Positions 16,453-24,744 of a stretch of 64,000 nucleotides of DNA are shown piece by piece. Made by a program: the position numbers and the translations under genes. Position 1 is the stretch's first letter; every line of letters starts with the position of its first letter. The notes under the pieces are model-generated. The model saw nothing but the letters and a program-made list of their open reading frames with translations, had not been told where the DNA came from and did not search any database. The DNA is taken from positions 310,001-374,000 of the forward strand of contig NZ_CP133771.1 of assembly GCF_031348265.1 (NCBI RefSeq), read 5' to 3'. This stretch comes from Streptomyces collinus (lineage in GTDB: Bacteria; Actinomycetota; Actinomycetes; Streptomycetales; Streptomycetaceae).

Positions 16453-17867
16453 TCGGCCCCGGGCAGCGGCGGGAGCGGCGTCCCGTGGATCCAGGCCTGC
16501 AGCAGTTCGTCCACCGGCTCGGTCGCGAAGCGGGCCACGTGCGCGGCGAAGGCCTCGGTCGTGACCGTGCCGCCGCGGTGCTGCCGACCCCAGCCGCGCA
16601 GCATGCGGAAGAAGGCGATGTCGCCCAGCGCGCAGCGCACCGCGTGCAGCACGAGCCCGCCGCGTTCGTAGAGCCGGTCGTCGAACATCGACTTGCGACC
16701 CGGGTCCGACAGCCGCAGATCCTGCGGCAGCGCCGACAGCACCCGGTGTGCGGCAGCCGCGAGCTGCTGTGCCGTACGCCCGCCCGAGCGCTCCGACCAC
16801 AGCCACTCCGCGTACTTCGCGAACCCCTCGTTGAGCCAGATGTGCCGCCAGTCGGCGATGGACACGCTGTTGCCGAACCACTGGTGGGCCAGTTCGTGTG
16901 CGACAAGCCGCTCCGAACCCCGCGCCCCGTCCACGTGGTTGGCGCCGAACAGCGACAGCCCCTGGGCCTCGACGGGCACGTCGAGCTCCTCCTCGGTCAC
17001 CACCACCGCGTACTCGTCGAAGGGGTAGGGCCCGAACAGCTCCTGGAACACCTCCATCATCTGCGGCTGGCGCGCGAAGTCCCGCGAGAAGTCGCCCAGC
17101 AGATGCGCGGGGATGTGGCCGTGCTGCGGGACGCCGCCCGGGCCGGGGTCGCCCAGCAGGACCGTCTGGTACTTGCCGATCGCGAGGCCGACCAGATAGC
17201 TGGACGTCGGCGCCGACTGCTCGTACACCCAGGTGGTGGTGCTCGCCTTCGTCGTCCGGGTCAGCAGGCGTCCGCCCGCGACGACCGCGTACGCCGACGG
17301 CGTGGTGACCGAGAGCTGGTACGACGCCTTGTCGGCGGGCCGGTCGTTGCACGGGTACCACGACGGCGCCCCGATCGGCTGGCTGGCCACCAGCGCCCCG
17401 TCCTCCAGCTCCTCCCAGCCGAGCCCGCCCCAGGGGCTGTCGACCGGCTCGGGGTTGCCCGACCAGTGCACCTCGACCGTGAAGGGCGCCCCGGCTCGGA
17501 CCGGCTTGGCGGGACGGACGCGCAGTCTGCCGCCGCGGTGCGTGTAGTGGGGCTGCCGTCCGTCGACGCGCACCCGCCCGATCTTGTAGTCGGCCAGGTT
17601 GAGCACGAACTCGCCGAGCGGGGCCCGTCCCGCTATGGCGTTGATGCGGGCCGTCCCGGACAGCCGGTTCGGGGCCGGGCGGTAGTCCAGCGCGAGCTCG
17701 TACCGGTGCACCCGGTAGCGGGGGTCGCCGTGCTCCGGGAAGTACGGGTCCGCGCCCGCCGCCTGCTGGACTGCCACTGCCGTCTGGTCTCCCTGCGCCG
17801 CGCTGCTGCCACTGCCTGCCGGTCCGTCGCCCTCCGGCTCCGAGTGGCCCGCGCTCAGGGGCGCCAT
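16434..17867 (-). CDS. M1-family zinc metallopeptidase coupled to the Pls-type synthetase
   Basis: A 477-residue protein whose ATG (17867) lies 13 bases inside the end of the synthetase gene, so translation is coupled. The zinc site is HELAH (H324, H328) with the third ligand E347 in 'WLNEGFAKY'. The exopeptidase-motif region reads 'VPVEAQGLSLF' (E300), the form usual in actinobacterial M1 enzymes rather than GAMEN. The N-terminal M1 beta domain starts at 'YRVHRYELALDYRP'. No signal peptide is seen; the first 40 residues are Ser/Gly/Gln-rich. Known epsilon-polylysine producers carry a zinc aminopeptidase that degrades the polymer, so self-protection or chain trimming is the natural inference. 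At about 480 residues it lacks the C-terminal helical domain of larger M1 enzymes. Confidence 0.9.
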   Translation of the reverse strand: MAPLSAGHSEPEGDGPAGSGSSAAQGDQTAVAVQQAAGADPYFPEHGDPRYRVHRYELALDYRPAPNRLSGTARINAIAGRAPLGEFVLNLADYKIGRVRVDGRQPHYTHRGGRLRVRPAKPVRAGAPFTVEVHWSGNPEPVDSPWGGLGWEELEDGALVASQPIGAPSWYPCNDRPADKASYQLSVTTPSAYAVVAGGRLLTRTTKASTTTWVYEQSAPTSSYLVGLAIGKYQTVLLGDPGPGGVPQHGHIPAHLLGDFSRDFARQPQMMEVFQELFGPYPFDEYAVVVTEEELDVPVEAQGLSLFGANHVDGARGSERLVAHELAHQWFGNSVSIADWRHIWLNEGFAKYAEWLWSERSGGRTAQQLAAAAHRVLSALPQDLRLSDPGRKSMFDDRLYERGGLVLHAVRCALGDIAFFRMLRGWGRQHRGGTVTTEAFAAHVARFATEPVDELLQAWIHGTPLPPLPGAERRAAG

Positions 17868-20800
17868 GCCTCGATCGGGTTGCCGAGCCAGCGGGTGTCG
17901 TCGGGGACGGACTCCGCGGCCATGACGAGCGACGCGGGACCCAGCGTCGTCCGGGCCCCGATCGTGCTGCCGGGCAGGACGATCCCGCCAGGGCCCAGCG
18001 TCGCGCCCTCACGGAGGACCACAGTATCCGTCCGCAAGATCCGGTCGTGGAAGAGGTGGGTCTGAAGGACGCAGCCGCGGTTCACGGTGGCGGCGTCCCG
18101 GAGCGTCACCAGATCGGTCTCGGGCAGCCAGTAGCTCTCGACCCAGACGCCCTTGCCGATCCGGGCACCCAGCCCCCGCAGCCATGCCGTCATCACCGGC
18201 GTGCCCGGCACCGCGCCCGCCAGCCAGGGCACGGCGAGTACCTCGACGAAGGTGTCCGCCAGTTCGTTGCGCCACACGAAGGACGACCACAGCGGGTGCT
18301 CCCCGCTGCGGTGCCGCCCCACGAGCGCCCACTTGGCGACGATCGAGACGAGGGCCGCGCCGCCTCCCGCCGCGAGCAGCACGAGCCCCGACAGCAGGGG
18401 CGCCCAGGGCCCCAGGGCACACAGCGCGGCCATCGTCAGCACCGCCAGTCCCGCCGAGCAGAAGACCGGCACGATCCGGCACAGTTCCACCAGACCGCGT
18501 GCCCACAGCAGCCGGGCGGGCGGTGCGTAGGTACGGCTCTGGTCACCGCCGGCGGCGGCACGGGGCAGCTTGACCGGCGGCAGCCCCAGGTAGGAGGTGC
18601 CCTTCTTGGCCTTCTTGGGCGTCGCCGACAGCACACCGACCAGCCCGCCGTCCGGCACGCTCCGCCCGGGTGCCGTCATCCCCGAGTTCCCGAGGAAGGC
18701 GCGCCGCCCGATCTCGGCGCGTCCGATCCGCATCCAGCCGCCGCCGAGCTCGTACGGCGCGGTCAGGGTGTCGTCCGCCAGGAAGGCGCCCTCACCGACC
18801 GTCGTCAGGCTGGGCAGTGCCAGCACCGTCGACACCTCGGCGCCGCGCCCGATCCGCATCCCGAGCAGCCGGAGCCACACCGGTGTCACCAGCCCGGCGT
18901 ACAGCGGGAACAGCGTCTCCCGCGAGCGGTCCATCAGCTGGGTGACCGTCCAGGCCTGCCATCCGATCCGGCTGTGCGTCGGGTGGGTCCCCTCACGCAG
19001 TCCGAGGCTCAGCAGCCGTACGGCGATCAGCAGCAGCACCGCGTAGGTCGCCCCGTAGGTGAGCGTGGCCGGGACGACGGCCAGGGCGGCGCCCGTGAGG
19101 ACCGAGCCCGGCGTGACGAAGACCCGGGCCACGAGGAGCGCGGCCACCGCCGCCAGCACCGGCAGGGCGGTCAGCGCGAGGCCGGTGAGACCGTACAGGA
19201 CGCCCCAGGACGTTCCGCGCCGCGGACGTTCCTTGGGCCAGTTGCGCTTGGCCTTGCCGAGTTTGACCGCGGGCGCGCCCGCCCACCGCTGGCCGGTGGG
19301 AATCTGCCCGGCCACCGCGGAGCCGGGCGCCACCTCGGCCCGCTTGCCCACCCGGGCTCCGGGGAAGAGCACACTGCGCGTGCCCACGACGGCGTGTGCG
19401 CCGACCTTGACCGTGCCGATCTCCAGCCGGTCGCCGTCCAGCCAGTGGCCGGACAGGTCCACCTCGGACTCCACGGCCGCGCCCCGCCCCAGTTTGAGCA
19501 GGCCGGTGACCGGCGGCAGGGAGTGCAGGTCGACGTCCGGGCCGACCTTGGCGCCGAGCGCTCGCGCGTAGCGCTGCAGCCAGGAGCCCGTCAGCGACGT
19601 CGCGCCGCTGAACTCGGCCAGCCGTTCGGCGGTCCACAGCCGCAGATGTACGCCGCCGCCGCGTGGGTACCGGCCGGGCTTGACACCGCGGAGCAGCAGT
19701 CGCGCGCCGCCGGCGGCCAGGGCGAGCCGCCCCGGCGGGCTGAAGAGGACGACGGCTCCGAGCGCGAGGAGCCACCAGGGGGCCGTGGGCAGCCATGCGT
19801 AGGCGGGCAGGAGGTTCCCGAGGACGGCCAGTGCCACGGTCCAGCGCAGGCCGAGGAGGGTGAACAGCGGGACGAGGAGCAGCGTTTGGACGATCTGGGC
19901 ACGCCTCGGCACCGGGGCGATCGTGCGCCGTGCCTCGTCGTCCCGCGCGGATTTCTCCAGCCGCCGGGCCAGCTTGCGCAGCACGGGCTGCTGGTAGACG
20001 TCCAGGACGGCCGCGCCCGGGTAGCGGGTGCGCAGCCGGGTGGTGAGCTGTGCGGCGGCCAGGCTGCCGCCGCCGATCGCGAAGAAGTCGTCCAGGGCGC
20101 CGGTGACCGGGATGCCGAGCACCGCGGTCCACTGCTCGGCGAGCCAGGCCTCGGTGCCGTAGAGCTGCTCCGCAGGGCCGTCGGTCTCCAGGTCCCGCAG
20201 CGGCCAGGGCAGCGCGTTGCGGTCGACCTTGCCCGAGGTGCGGGTGGGAAGCTCTTCGACCGGGGCGAGCAACGGCACGAGGGCGGCGGGCAGTTCGGCC
20301 CGCAGTTTCTCGACGGCGGTGGCGTGGTCCCATCCGTCCTGGGTGACGACGTACCCGACGAGGAGCTGATTGCCGCTGCGAGCGGTCCGTACGGCGGCCG
20401 CCGCGCCGGCGACTCCGGGCAGGGCCTGGAGTGCGGCGTCGACCTCGCCGAGCTCGATCCGCCGTCCGCCGAGCTTGATCTGCTCGTCGGCCCGCCCGAG
20501 GAAGACCAGCCCCTCGGGCTCGGCCTTGACGAGGTCGCCGCTGCGGTACGCCCGCTCCCAGCCCAGGGGCTCCAGGGGCGCGTACTTCTCGGCGTCCTTC
20601 TCGGCATCGAGGTACCGGGCGAGACCGACCCCGCCGATGACCAGCTGTCCGCTGCCGCCCATGGGGACGGGCTCGCCGGCCTCGTCGACGACGGCCAGCT
20701 CCCAGCCGTCCAGGGGCAGCCCGATCCGGATCGGCTCCTGACCGGTCATCAGCGAGGCACAGGCCACCACGGTCGCCTCGGTGGGCCCGTAGGTGTTCCA

Positions 20801-21721
20801 GACCTCTCGCCCCTCGGTCACCAGCCGCTGGGCCAGCTCGGGCGGGCAGGCCTCCCCGCCGAAGATCAGCAGGCGCACGTCGTTGAGGGTCTCCGGCTCC
20901 CACAGGGCGGCGAGCGTCGGCACCGTCGAGACGACCGTGATCTCCTGCTCGACCAGCCAGGGCCCGAGGTCGGCGCCGCTCCTGACCTGCGAACGCGGCA
21001 CCGGTACCAGGCAGGCGCCATACCGCCAGGCCAGCCACATCTCCTCGCAGGAGGCGTCGAACGCCACGGACAGCCCCGCCATGACCCGGTCGCCGGGCCC
21101 GATCGGTTCCTCGGTGAGGAAGAGTGCGGCCTCGGCGTCCACGAACGCGGCGGCGCTGCGGTGCGAGACGGCGACACCCTTGGGCTTCCCGGTGGAGCCG
21201 GACGTGAAGATGATCCACGCGTCGTGTCCGGCACCGGGGCGTGCGGCGGGGGCCGTACCGGGCCGGTGCACGGTGATCTGCCGCCCGGCCCCGACGACGG
21301 CCCGTACGCCCGCCTCACCGAACACCAAGTCGGCCCGCTCGTCGGGGTCTTCGGCATCGACGGGGACGTATGCGGCTCCGGTCGCGAGCACGGCGAGGAC
21401 CGCGATGTAGAGCTCGTTGGTGCCGGACGGGACCCGGACTCCCACCCGGTCTCCGAGCCCGACTCCCGCGGAGGCGAGCCGCCGCCGCATCCGGTCCACC
21501 TCCACGGCCAGGGCGCGGTAGGTGAGGCAGCTCATGCCGTCGTCGAGGGCGGGCTCGTCCGGGTACGACCGCACGGAGGCCTCGAACACGTCGACGAGCG
21601 TGCGCGGTGACGCCGCCGGACGCCCCGAGAAGCGGGCCGCCTCCCCGAACTCCTGCCGGATCTCCGCGCCGAGCGTTTCGTCGAGCAGGCCGAGAGCGTC
21701 ACTCTCCTGTATGGCTGCCAT
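17855..21721 (-). CDS. pls: Pls/PosA-family membrane single-module NRPS, probable poly-epsilon-lysine synthetase
   Basis: A 1288-residue protein from ATG 21721 (AGGA six bases upstream). Domains in order: adenylation (about 40-510; A3 'IIFTSGSTGKPKG', A5 'NTYGPTEA', A10 Lys498 in 'SGKVDRNALP'); thiolation (Ser553 in 'FFAIGGGSLAA'); then a terminal region with three pairs of membrane helices (about 612-675, 875-945, 1110-1160) and three tandem soluble left-handed-helix-like domains of the kind that catalyse chain elongation in Pls. No condensation or thioesterase domain exists, as in characterised Pls. The residues lining the substrate pocket read D222 A223 E226 S265 I286 G288 T310 V318 V319 K498, close to the bacitracin lysine code. 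Size and order match S. albulus Pls (about 1319 residues). The product could be epsilon-polylysine or another basic homopolymer. Confidence 0.9.
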   Translation of the reverse strand: MAAIQESDALGLLDETLGAEIRQEFGEAARFSGRPAASPRTLVDVFEASVRSYPDEPALDDGMSCLTYRALAVEVDRMRRRLASAGVGLGDRVGVRVPSGTNELYIAVLAVLATGAAYVPVDAEDPDERADLVFGEAGVRAVVGAGRQITVHRPGTAPAARPGAGHDAWIIFTSGSTGKPKGVAVSHRSAAAFVDAEAALFLTEEPIGPGDRVMAGLSVAFDASCEEMWLAWRYGACLVPVPRSQVRSGADLGPWLVEQEITVVSTVPTLAALWEPETLNDVRLLIFGGEACPPELAQRLVTEGREVWNTYGPTEATVVACASLMTGQEPIRIGLPLDGWELAVVDEAGEPVPMGGSGQLVIGGVGLARYLDAEKDAEKYAPLEPLGWERAYRSGDLVKAEPEGLVFLGRADEQIKLGGRRIELGEVDAALQALPGVAGAAAAVRTARSGNQLLVGYVVTQDGWDHATAVEKLRAELPAALVPLLAPVEELPTRTSGKVDRNALPWPLRDLETDGPAEQLYGTEAWLAEQWTAVLGIPVTGALDDFFAIGGGSLAAAQLTTRLRTRYPGAAVLDVYQQPVLRKLARRLEKSARDDEARRTIAPVPRRAQIVQTLLLVPLFTLLGLRWTVALAVLGNLLPAYAWLPTAPWWLLALGAVVLFSPPGRLALAAGGARLLLRGVKPGRYPRGGGVHLRLWTAERLAEFSGATSLTGSWLQRYARALGAKVGPDVDLHSLPPVTGLLKLGRGAAVESEVDLSGHWLDGDRLEIGTVKVGAHAVVGTRSVLFPGARVGKRAEVAPGSAVAGQIPTGQRWAGAPAVKLGKAKRNWPKERPRRGTSWGVLYGLTGLALTALPVLAAVAALLVARVFVTPGSVLTGAALAVVPATLTYGATYAVLLLIAVRLLSLGLREGTHPTHSRIGWQAWTVTQLMDRSRETLFPLYAGLVTPVWLRLLGMRIGRGAEVSTVLALPSLTTVGEGAFLADDTLTAPYELGGGWMRIGRAEIGRRAFLGNSGMTAPGRSVPDGGLVGVLSATPKKAKKGTSYLGLPPVKLPRAAAGGDQSRTYAPPARLLWARGLVELCRIVPVFCSAGLAVLTMAALCALGPWAPLLSGLVLLAAGGGAALVSIVAKWALVGRHRSGEHPLWSSFVWRNELADTFVEVLAVPWLAGAVPGTPVMTAWLRGLGARIGKGVWVESYWLPETDLVTLRDAATVNRGCVLQTHLFHDRILRTDTVVLREGATLGPGGIVLPGSTIGARTTLGPASLVMAAESVPDDTRWLGNPIEAWRP

Positions 21722-21816
21722 CCGGTCCTCGCGTCTCGATCCCGGATGACTCCGGGGCGCTGGCGGGCCCGCAGGTGTGCCTGGGGTTGTCCGGCTCCAG
21801 CTCGGTAACAAGCCGG

Positions 21817-21840
21817 AAATCTTAGTACGACGCTAGATTT
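21817..21840 (-). promoter_or_regulatory. AT-rich inverted repeat in the pls promoter region
   Basis: AAATCT (21817-21822) and AGATTT (21835-21840) form an inverted repeat separated by 12 bp, about 96-119 bp upstream of the synthetase start and in the only AT-rich stretch of the 302-bp intergenic region 21722-22023. It could be an operator or overlap the promoter. No specific regulator is implied; no other element was seen in this interval. Confidence 0.45.
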
Positions 21841-22023
21841 GGGCGCTTCGGTACGCCACCGGGCACGGCCGTTCGGGGGTGGGCCGATGCCGGTCACACC
21901 GGTGCTGACCTGGGGATCTCGGGCGAACGAGACTTACCCCACAGACAAGTCGCGTCCGCCTGTCGTGGGGATACCGGAGTCGGCGAGGACTTGATGAGGG
22001 GTCAGCACGTACCTCGGCCCGGG

Positions 22024-22596
22024 TCAGGCCTGCTGACGCGTCACGCGGTGGCGGAGGTAGACGACTCGCGAGCTGTAGGTGCGGGTTTCGACGAGTTCGA
22101 GATCCACCCGGCGCTCGTCCCGGGGGAAGAACGGAATACCGCCGCCGACGAGCACCGGGTAGACCATCGCCCGGTATTCGTCGATCAGACCCGCCGCGGC
22201 CGCCTCGGCGGCGAGCGTCGCGCCGCCGATCGCGATCTCGCCCTCCCCCGGCTCGGCCCGCAACCGCTCGATCTCCTCCGCCACACTGCCGGAGGCCAGG
22301 CGGGCGTGGCCCTGGACCGAGGTCAGCGTGGTGGAGAACACCACTTTCGGAAGCGGCTTCCAGAGCCGGGCCCATTCGAGCATCTCTTCGTCGAGCGAGG
22401 GGTCCTGGTCGGCGGTCTCCCAGTACAGCATCGTCTCGTACAGCCGTCGTCCCAGCAGGTGGACGTCGACCTGCCGGATCTCGTCGATCCAGAAGCGGAA
22501 GACGTCGTCGCCGGGTTCCGTCCAGCCGAAGTCGCCGTCCGGCCCGACGATGTAGCCGTCAAGTGAGACGCCCATCGAATAGGTCACGCTGCGCAT
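22024..22596 (-). CDS. Dihydrofolate reductase-like / RibD C-terminal domain protein
   Basis: A 190-residue protein. It begins 'VTYSMGVSLDGYIVGPDGDFGW', the standard RibD_C/DHFR-like opening with the NADPH-binding first strand, and contains 'LLGRRLYETMLYW' and 'IAIGGATLAAEAAAAGLIDEYR', which form the dinucleotide-binding second half. Enzymes of this group reduce small heterocycles with NADPH; the substrate is unknown and a true folate role is unlikely. It stands alone between pls and the DksA operon. The ATG used lacks a close ribosome site, so the true start may lie a few codons downstream. Confidence 0.85.
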   Translation of the reverse strand: MRSVTYSMGVSLDGYIVGPDGDFGWTEPGDDVFRFWIDEIRQVDVHLLGRRLYETMLYWETADQDPSLDEEMLEWARLWKPLPKVVFSTTLTSVQGHARLASGSVAEEIERLRAEPGEGEIAIGGATLAAEAAAAGLIDEYRAMVYPVLVGGGIPFFPRDERRVDLELVETRTYSSRVVYLRHRVTRQQA

Positions 22597-22827
22597 CAGA
22601 AATCACGACATCCTCTTCACCGTCGACGACGGACTGGGATACGGCCCGTCAGCGCCCCATGTCTACTACGAAGCGGCCGCCTGGGTTTCCCGTGCACGGC
22701 CGACCGGGTGAGCGAAGCGTCATGCGAGAAGGGTCCCACCGGCGGCTGCGAGTCGGCCGCGCCGCGGAGGACACCACGCCTGCCCCCCCCCACGGGCTGC
22801 CCGCCTGACGCGGTGTCGATCCCCGGG

Positions 22828-23652
22828 CTAGCGGGGGTGGGCGACCGGCGGGAGGCCTGCCCGGGCCGAGGGGTGGGCGTGGGCGGCTTGCAGGAACCGG
22901 GCGGCGCCGCGGACGGCCGCTGTGTGCGGGGCCGGGACGATGCGCAGCGGTGCCTTCAGGCGCGCGGTGAGGGGATGGGTGATGTCGGGGCGCAGGGCTC
23001 CCCCGCCGGCCACGAGGATGCCGCGCCGCAGGGCGCCGGCGGTGAGCGAGGTGCGGTCGTGGCGGCGGATCGCGGTCAGCATCGCGACCACCGCTTCGAC
23101 GATCTGCTCGGGCGCGGTCGCCCCGTCGAGGTCGCTGGTTCCCAGAGCAGTGCGGTGCGCGTCGGTGACGGCGCCGTCGCACAGCAGCACCACCTCGGTC
23201 AGATGGGCGCCGATGTCCACCACCACCAGCGGCCGGGACATGTCCGCGTCCGCGGCCAGGGCGATGCACCGGGCACTGGGAACGGTCAGGACGCTGCGGG
23301 GCCGCAGCACCTCCACCGCGGCACGGGCCCGGGCCCGGTAGGAGACGCCGTCCAGGACCGGAGTGGTCACGATGACCATGGGGCGGGTGAAGCGGGGCAG
23401 CCGGTTGCCGAGCAGGCGCCGGAGCATCCGGGAACACCCCGGGGTGTCGATGATGGTGCCCCGCTGGACGGGGTGGACCGCGCCGGCCCCGGGGAAGGTG
23501 ACCGTGGGCACGTCGACGACCGTGCCCTTGCCGGCGAGCCAGACGCGGGTGCGGGCGCTGCCCATGTCCAGGGCGATGCCGCAGCACCGCCGGCACAGGG
23601 GCCACGGCCGGTGACGGGCCGGGGCACCGGACAGGTCCTGGGCGCCGGTCAC
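22828..23652 (-). CDS. Shortened MreB-like actin-family ATPase
   Basis: A 274-residue protein whose GTG start overlaps the upstream DksA-like gene by four bases (GTGA). Actin-superfamily motifs are visible: phosphate-1 'IALDMGSARTRVWLAGKG', 'GTIIDTPGCSRMLRRLL', 'VIVTTPVLDG', phosphate-2 'LVVVDIGAHLTEVVLL', and adenosine-binding 'GILVAGGGALRPDI'. It is about 65 residues shorter than MreB and lacks part of the central subdomain, so canonical filament formation is doubtful. It resembles the third, aberrant MreB-like protein I recall from S. coelicolor (SCO6166). The C-terminus is basic and short. Confidence 0.85.
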   Translation of the reverse strand: MTGAQDLSGAPARHRPWPLCRRCCGIALDMGSARTRVWLAGKGTVVDVPTVTFPGAGAVHPVQRGTIIDTPGCSRMLRRLLGNRLPRFTRPMVIVTTPVLDGVSYRARARAAVEVLRPRSVLTVPSARCIALAADADMSRPLVVVDIGAHLTEVVLLCDGAVTDAHRTALGTSDLDGATAPEQIVEAVVAMLTAIRRHDRTSLTAGALRRGILVAGGGALRPDITHPLTARLKAPLRIVPAPHTAAVRGAARFLQAAHAHPSARAGLPPVAHPR

Positions 23653-24020
23653 GGCTGCGCCTCCTTGACCTGCTGGCAGCGGGCGCAGTAGCGGGCCTGC
23701 GGCACGATCATGAGCCGTTCGCGTTCGATCGGGCGCCGGCACAGATGGCAGGCGCCGTACGCGCCTTCGTCCATGCGGGTGAGGGCCGCTTCGACGTCGG
23801 TGAGGACCATGCGGGCGGAGGCGGCGAGTTTGACGCGGACCTCGGTCTGCGCGGCGGCCCGCTGCCGGAGCCGGTCCTCGGCCCGGGAGGTGACCGGCCC
23901 GCCGAGCAGGCGCAGTTGCTCCTGACGGAAGAGGCGCTGCTCATGGAGGTTCTCGCGCAGCGCGGCGAGTTCCTCGGCCGACAGGTGCGTCGTGCTCTCT
24001 GCGACGGTCTGGTGGTTCAC
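23649..24020 (-). CDS. DksA/TraR-type C4 zinc-finger protein
   Basis: A 123-residue protein from GTG 24020 (AAGGGG seven bases upstream; an in-frame GTG one codon earlier is possible). It has a long helical N-terminal part (LSAEELAALRENLHEQRLF...) and a C-terminal four-cysteine finger, CHLCRRPIERERL ... YCARCQ. The D-x-x-D tip motif of E. coli DksA appears as 'RMDEGAYG'. Such proteins enter the RNA polymerase secondary channel, although for the small actinobacterial ones this is untested. It is the middle gene of an operon with a second DksA-like gene and the MreB-like gene. Confidence 0.88.
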   Translation of the reverse strand: MNHQTVAESTTHLSAEELAALRENLHEQRLFRQEQLRLLGGPVTSRAEDRLRQRAAAQTEVRVKLAASARMVLTDVEAALTRMDEGAYGACHLCRRPIERERLMIVPQARYCARCQQVKEAQP

Positions 24021-24067
24021 CACGTCACCCCTTTGCGGCAGGGCGTAGGAGGTCGGTAGGGGCGGGG

Positions 24068-24379
24068 TCACGCCGTGCGGCGCCGGCAGGCGACGCAGTG
24101 GCGGGTGTAGGGCAGGATTTCGAGCCGTTCCGCGGGAACGGGCTTCGCGCAGCCCACGCAGATGCCGTAGGTGCCGTCGTCGATGCGGGTGAAGGCTTCG
24201 TCGATCTCTTTCAGCACCCCCTCCATCGCGGTCTTCTGCGCGGACAGCAGGTGATCGTCCGAGCCGCGCTCGGTCTCGTCGAGGGCACGCAGCTGTGCCA
24301 GCCGGGAGGCGCGGGCGTGTTCCAGGCGCCGGCGGGCCTCGTGCGGGTGGGGCTCGGCCCGGGTGACGTCGAGCGACAT
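24068..24379 (-). CDS. DksA/TraR-type C4 zinc-finger protein
   Basis: A 103-residue protein from ATG 24379 (AAAGGA upstream). It has a helical coiled-coil start (HEARRRLEHARASRLAQLRALDE), the linker 'EAFTRIDDGTYGICVGC' and the zinc finger CVGC...CVAC. It is a paralogue of the following gene (same finger, same 'DGTYG/EGAYG' turn). It is first in a three-gene operon whose promoter region (24380-24744) is shared with the divergent two-component system. Confidence 0.88.
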   Translation of the reverse strand: MSLDVTRAEPHPHEARRRLEHARASRLAQLRALDETERGSDDHLLSAQKTAMEGVLKEIDEAFTRIDDGTYGICVGCAKPVPAERLEILPYTRHCVACRRRTA

Positions 24380-24744
24380 GGTCGGTCCTTTCTCGGTGGC
24401 GGAAGGCGGGTGCGCGGGTCGGTCATGCGCGGCGGGCGGCCCGGCGACGTGGCCGGGCCGCCGGTCCGCTGCCGGGTGGTCGTGTGAGCTCCAGCCTGGC
24501 CCGGTCCGCGGCGGATACCCATCGGGCGCGGGCCCCATTTGCACCGGTGCGAGGGACCCATGCGGCCGGGCCATGGGTGGTGCGCGCCCGGGGAAATGGG
24601 GGCCAGGTCCCATATACGTGGCGCGTGGGAAGGGGCAGCCTGAGCGCAGGCTTGCTCGAGCGCCCGGACCGCGAACGCGGTGGGCTCCGCGATGCCCGAC
24701 AGTGGAGGTGAGACAGAGTTCGTAGAAGGGGAGGCGCAGGGACG
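24380..24744. promoter_or_regulatory. Divergent regulatory region between DksA operon and histidine kinase gene, with two inverted repeats
   Basis: ACCCATG (24556-24562) pairs with CATGGGT (24572-24578) across nine bases, and ATGGG (24596-24600) pairs with CCCAT (24609-24613) across eight bases. A further CCCCAT element lies at 24533-24538. All share a CCAT/ATGG core, suggesting multiple copies of one operator between two divergently transcribed regulatory units. The adjacent NarL-type response regulator is the obvious candidate ligand. Confidence 0.5.

Noticed and set aside
18047..21610. Very long plus-strand open frame opposite the Pls synthetase
   Set aside because: It lacks any recognisable domain and is compositionally a Gly/Arg/Gln-rich shadow of a high-GC gene; the minus-strand protein has all motifs.
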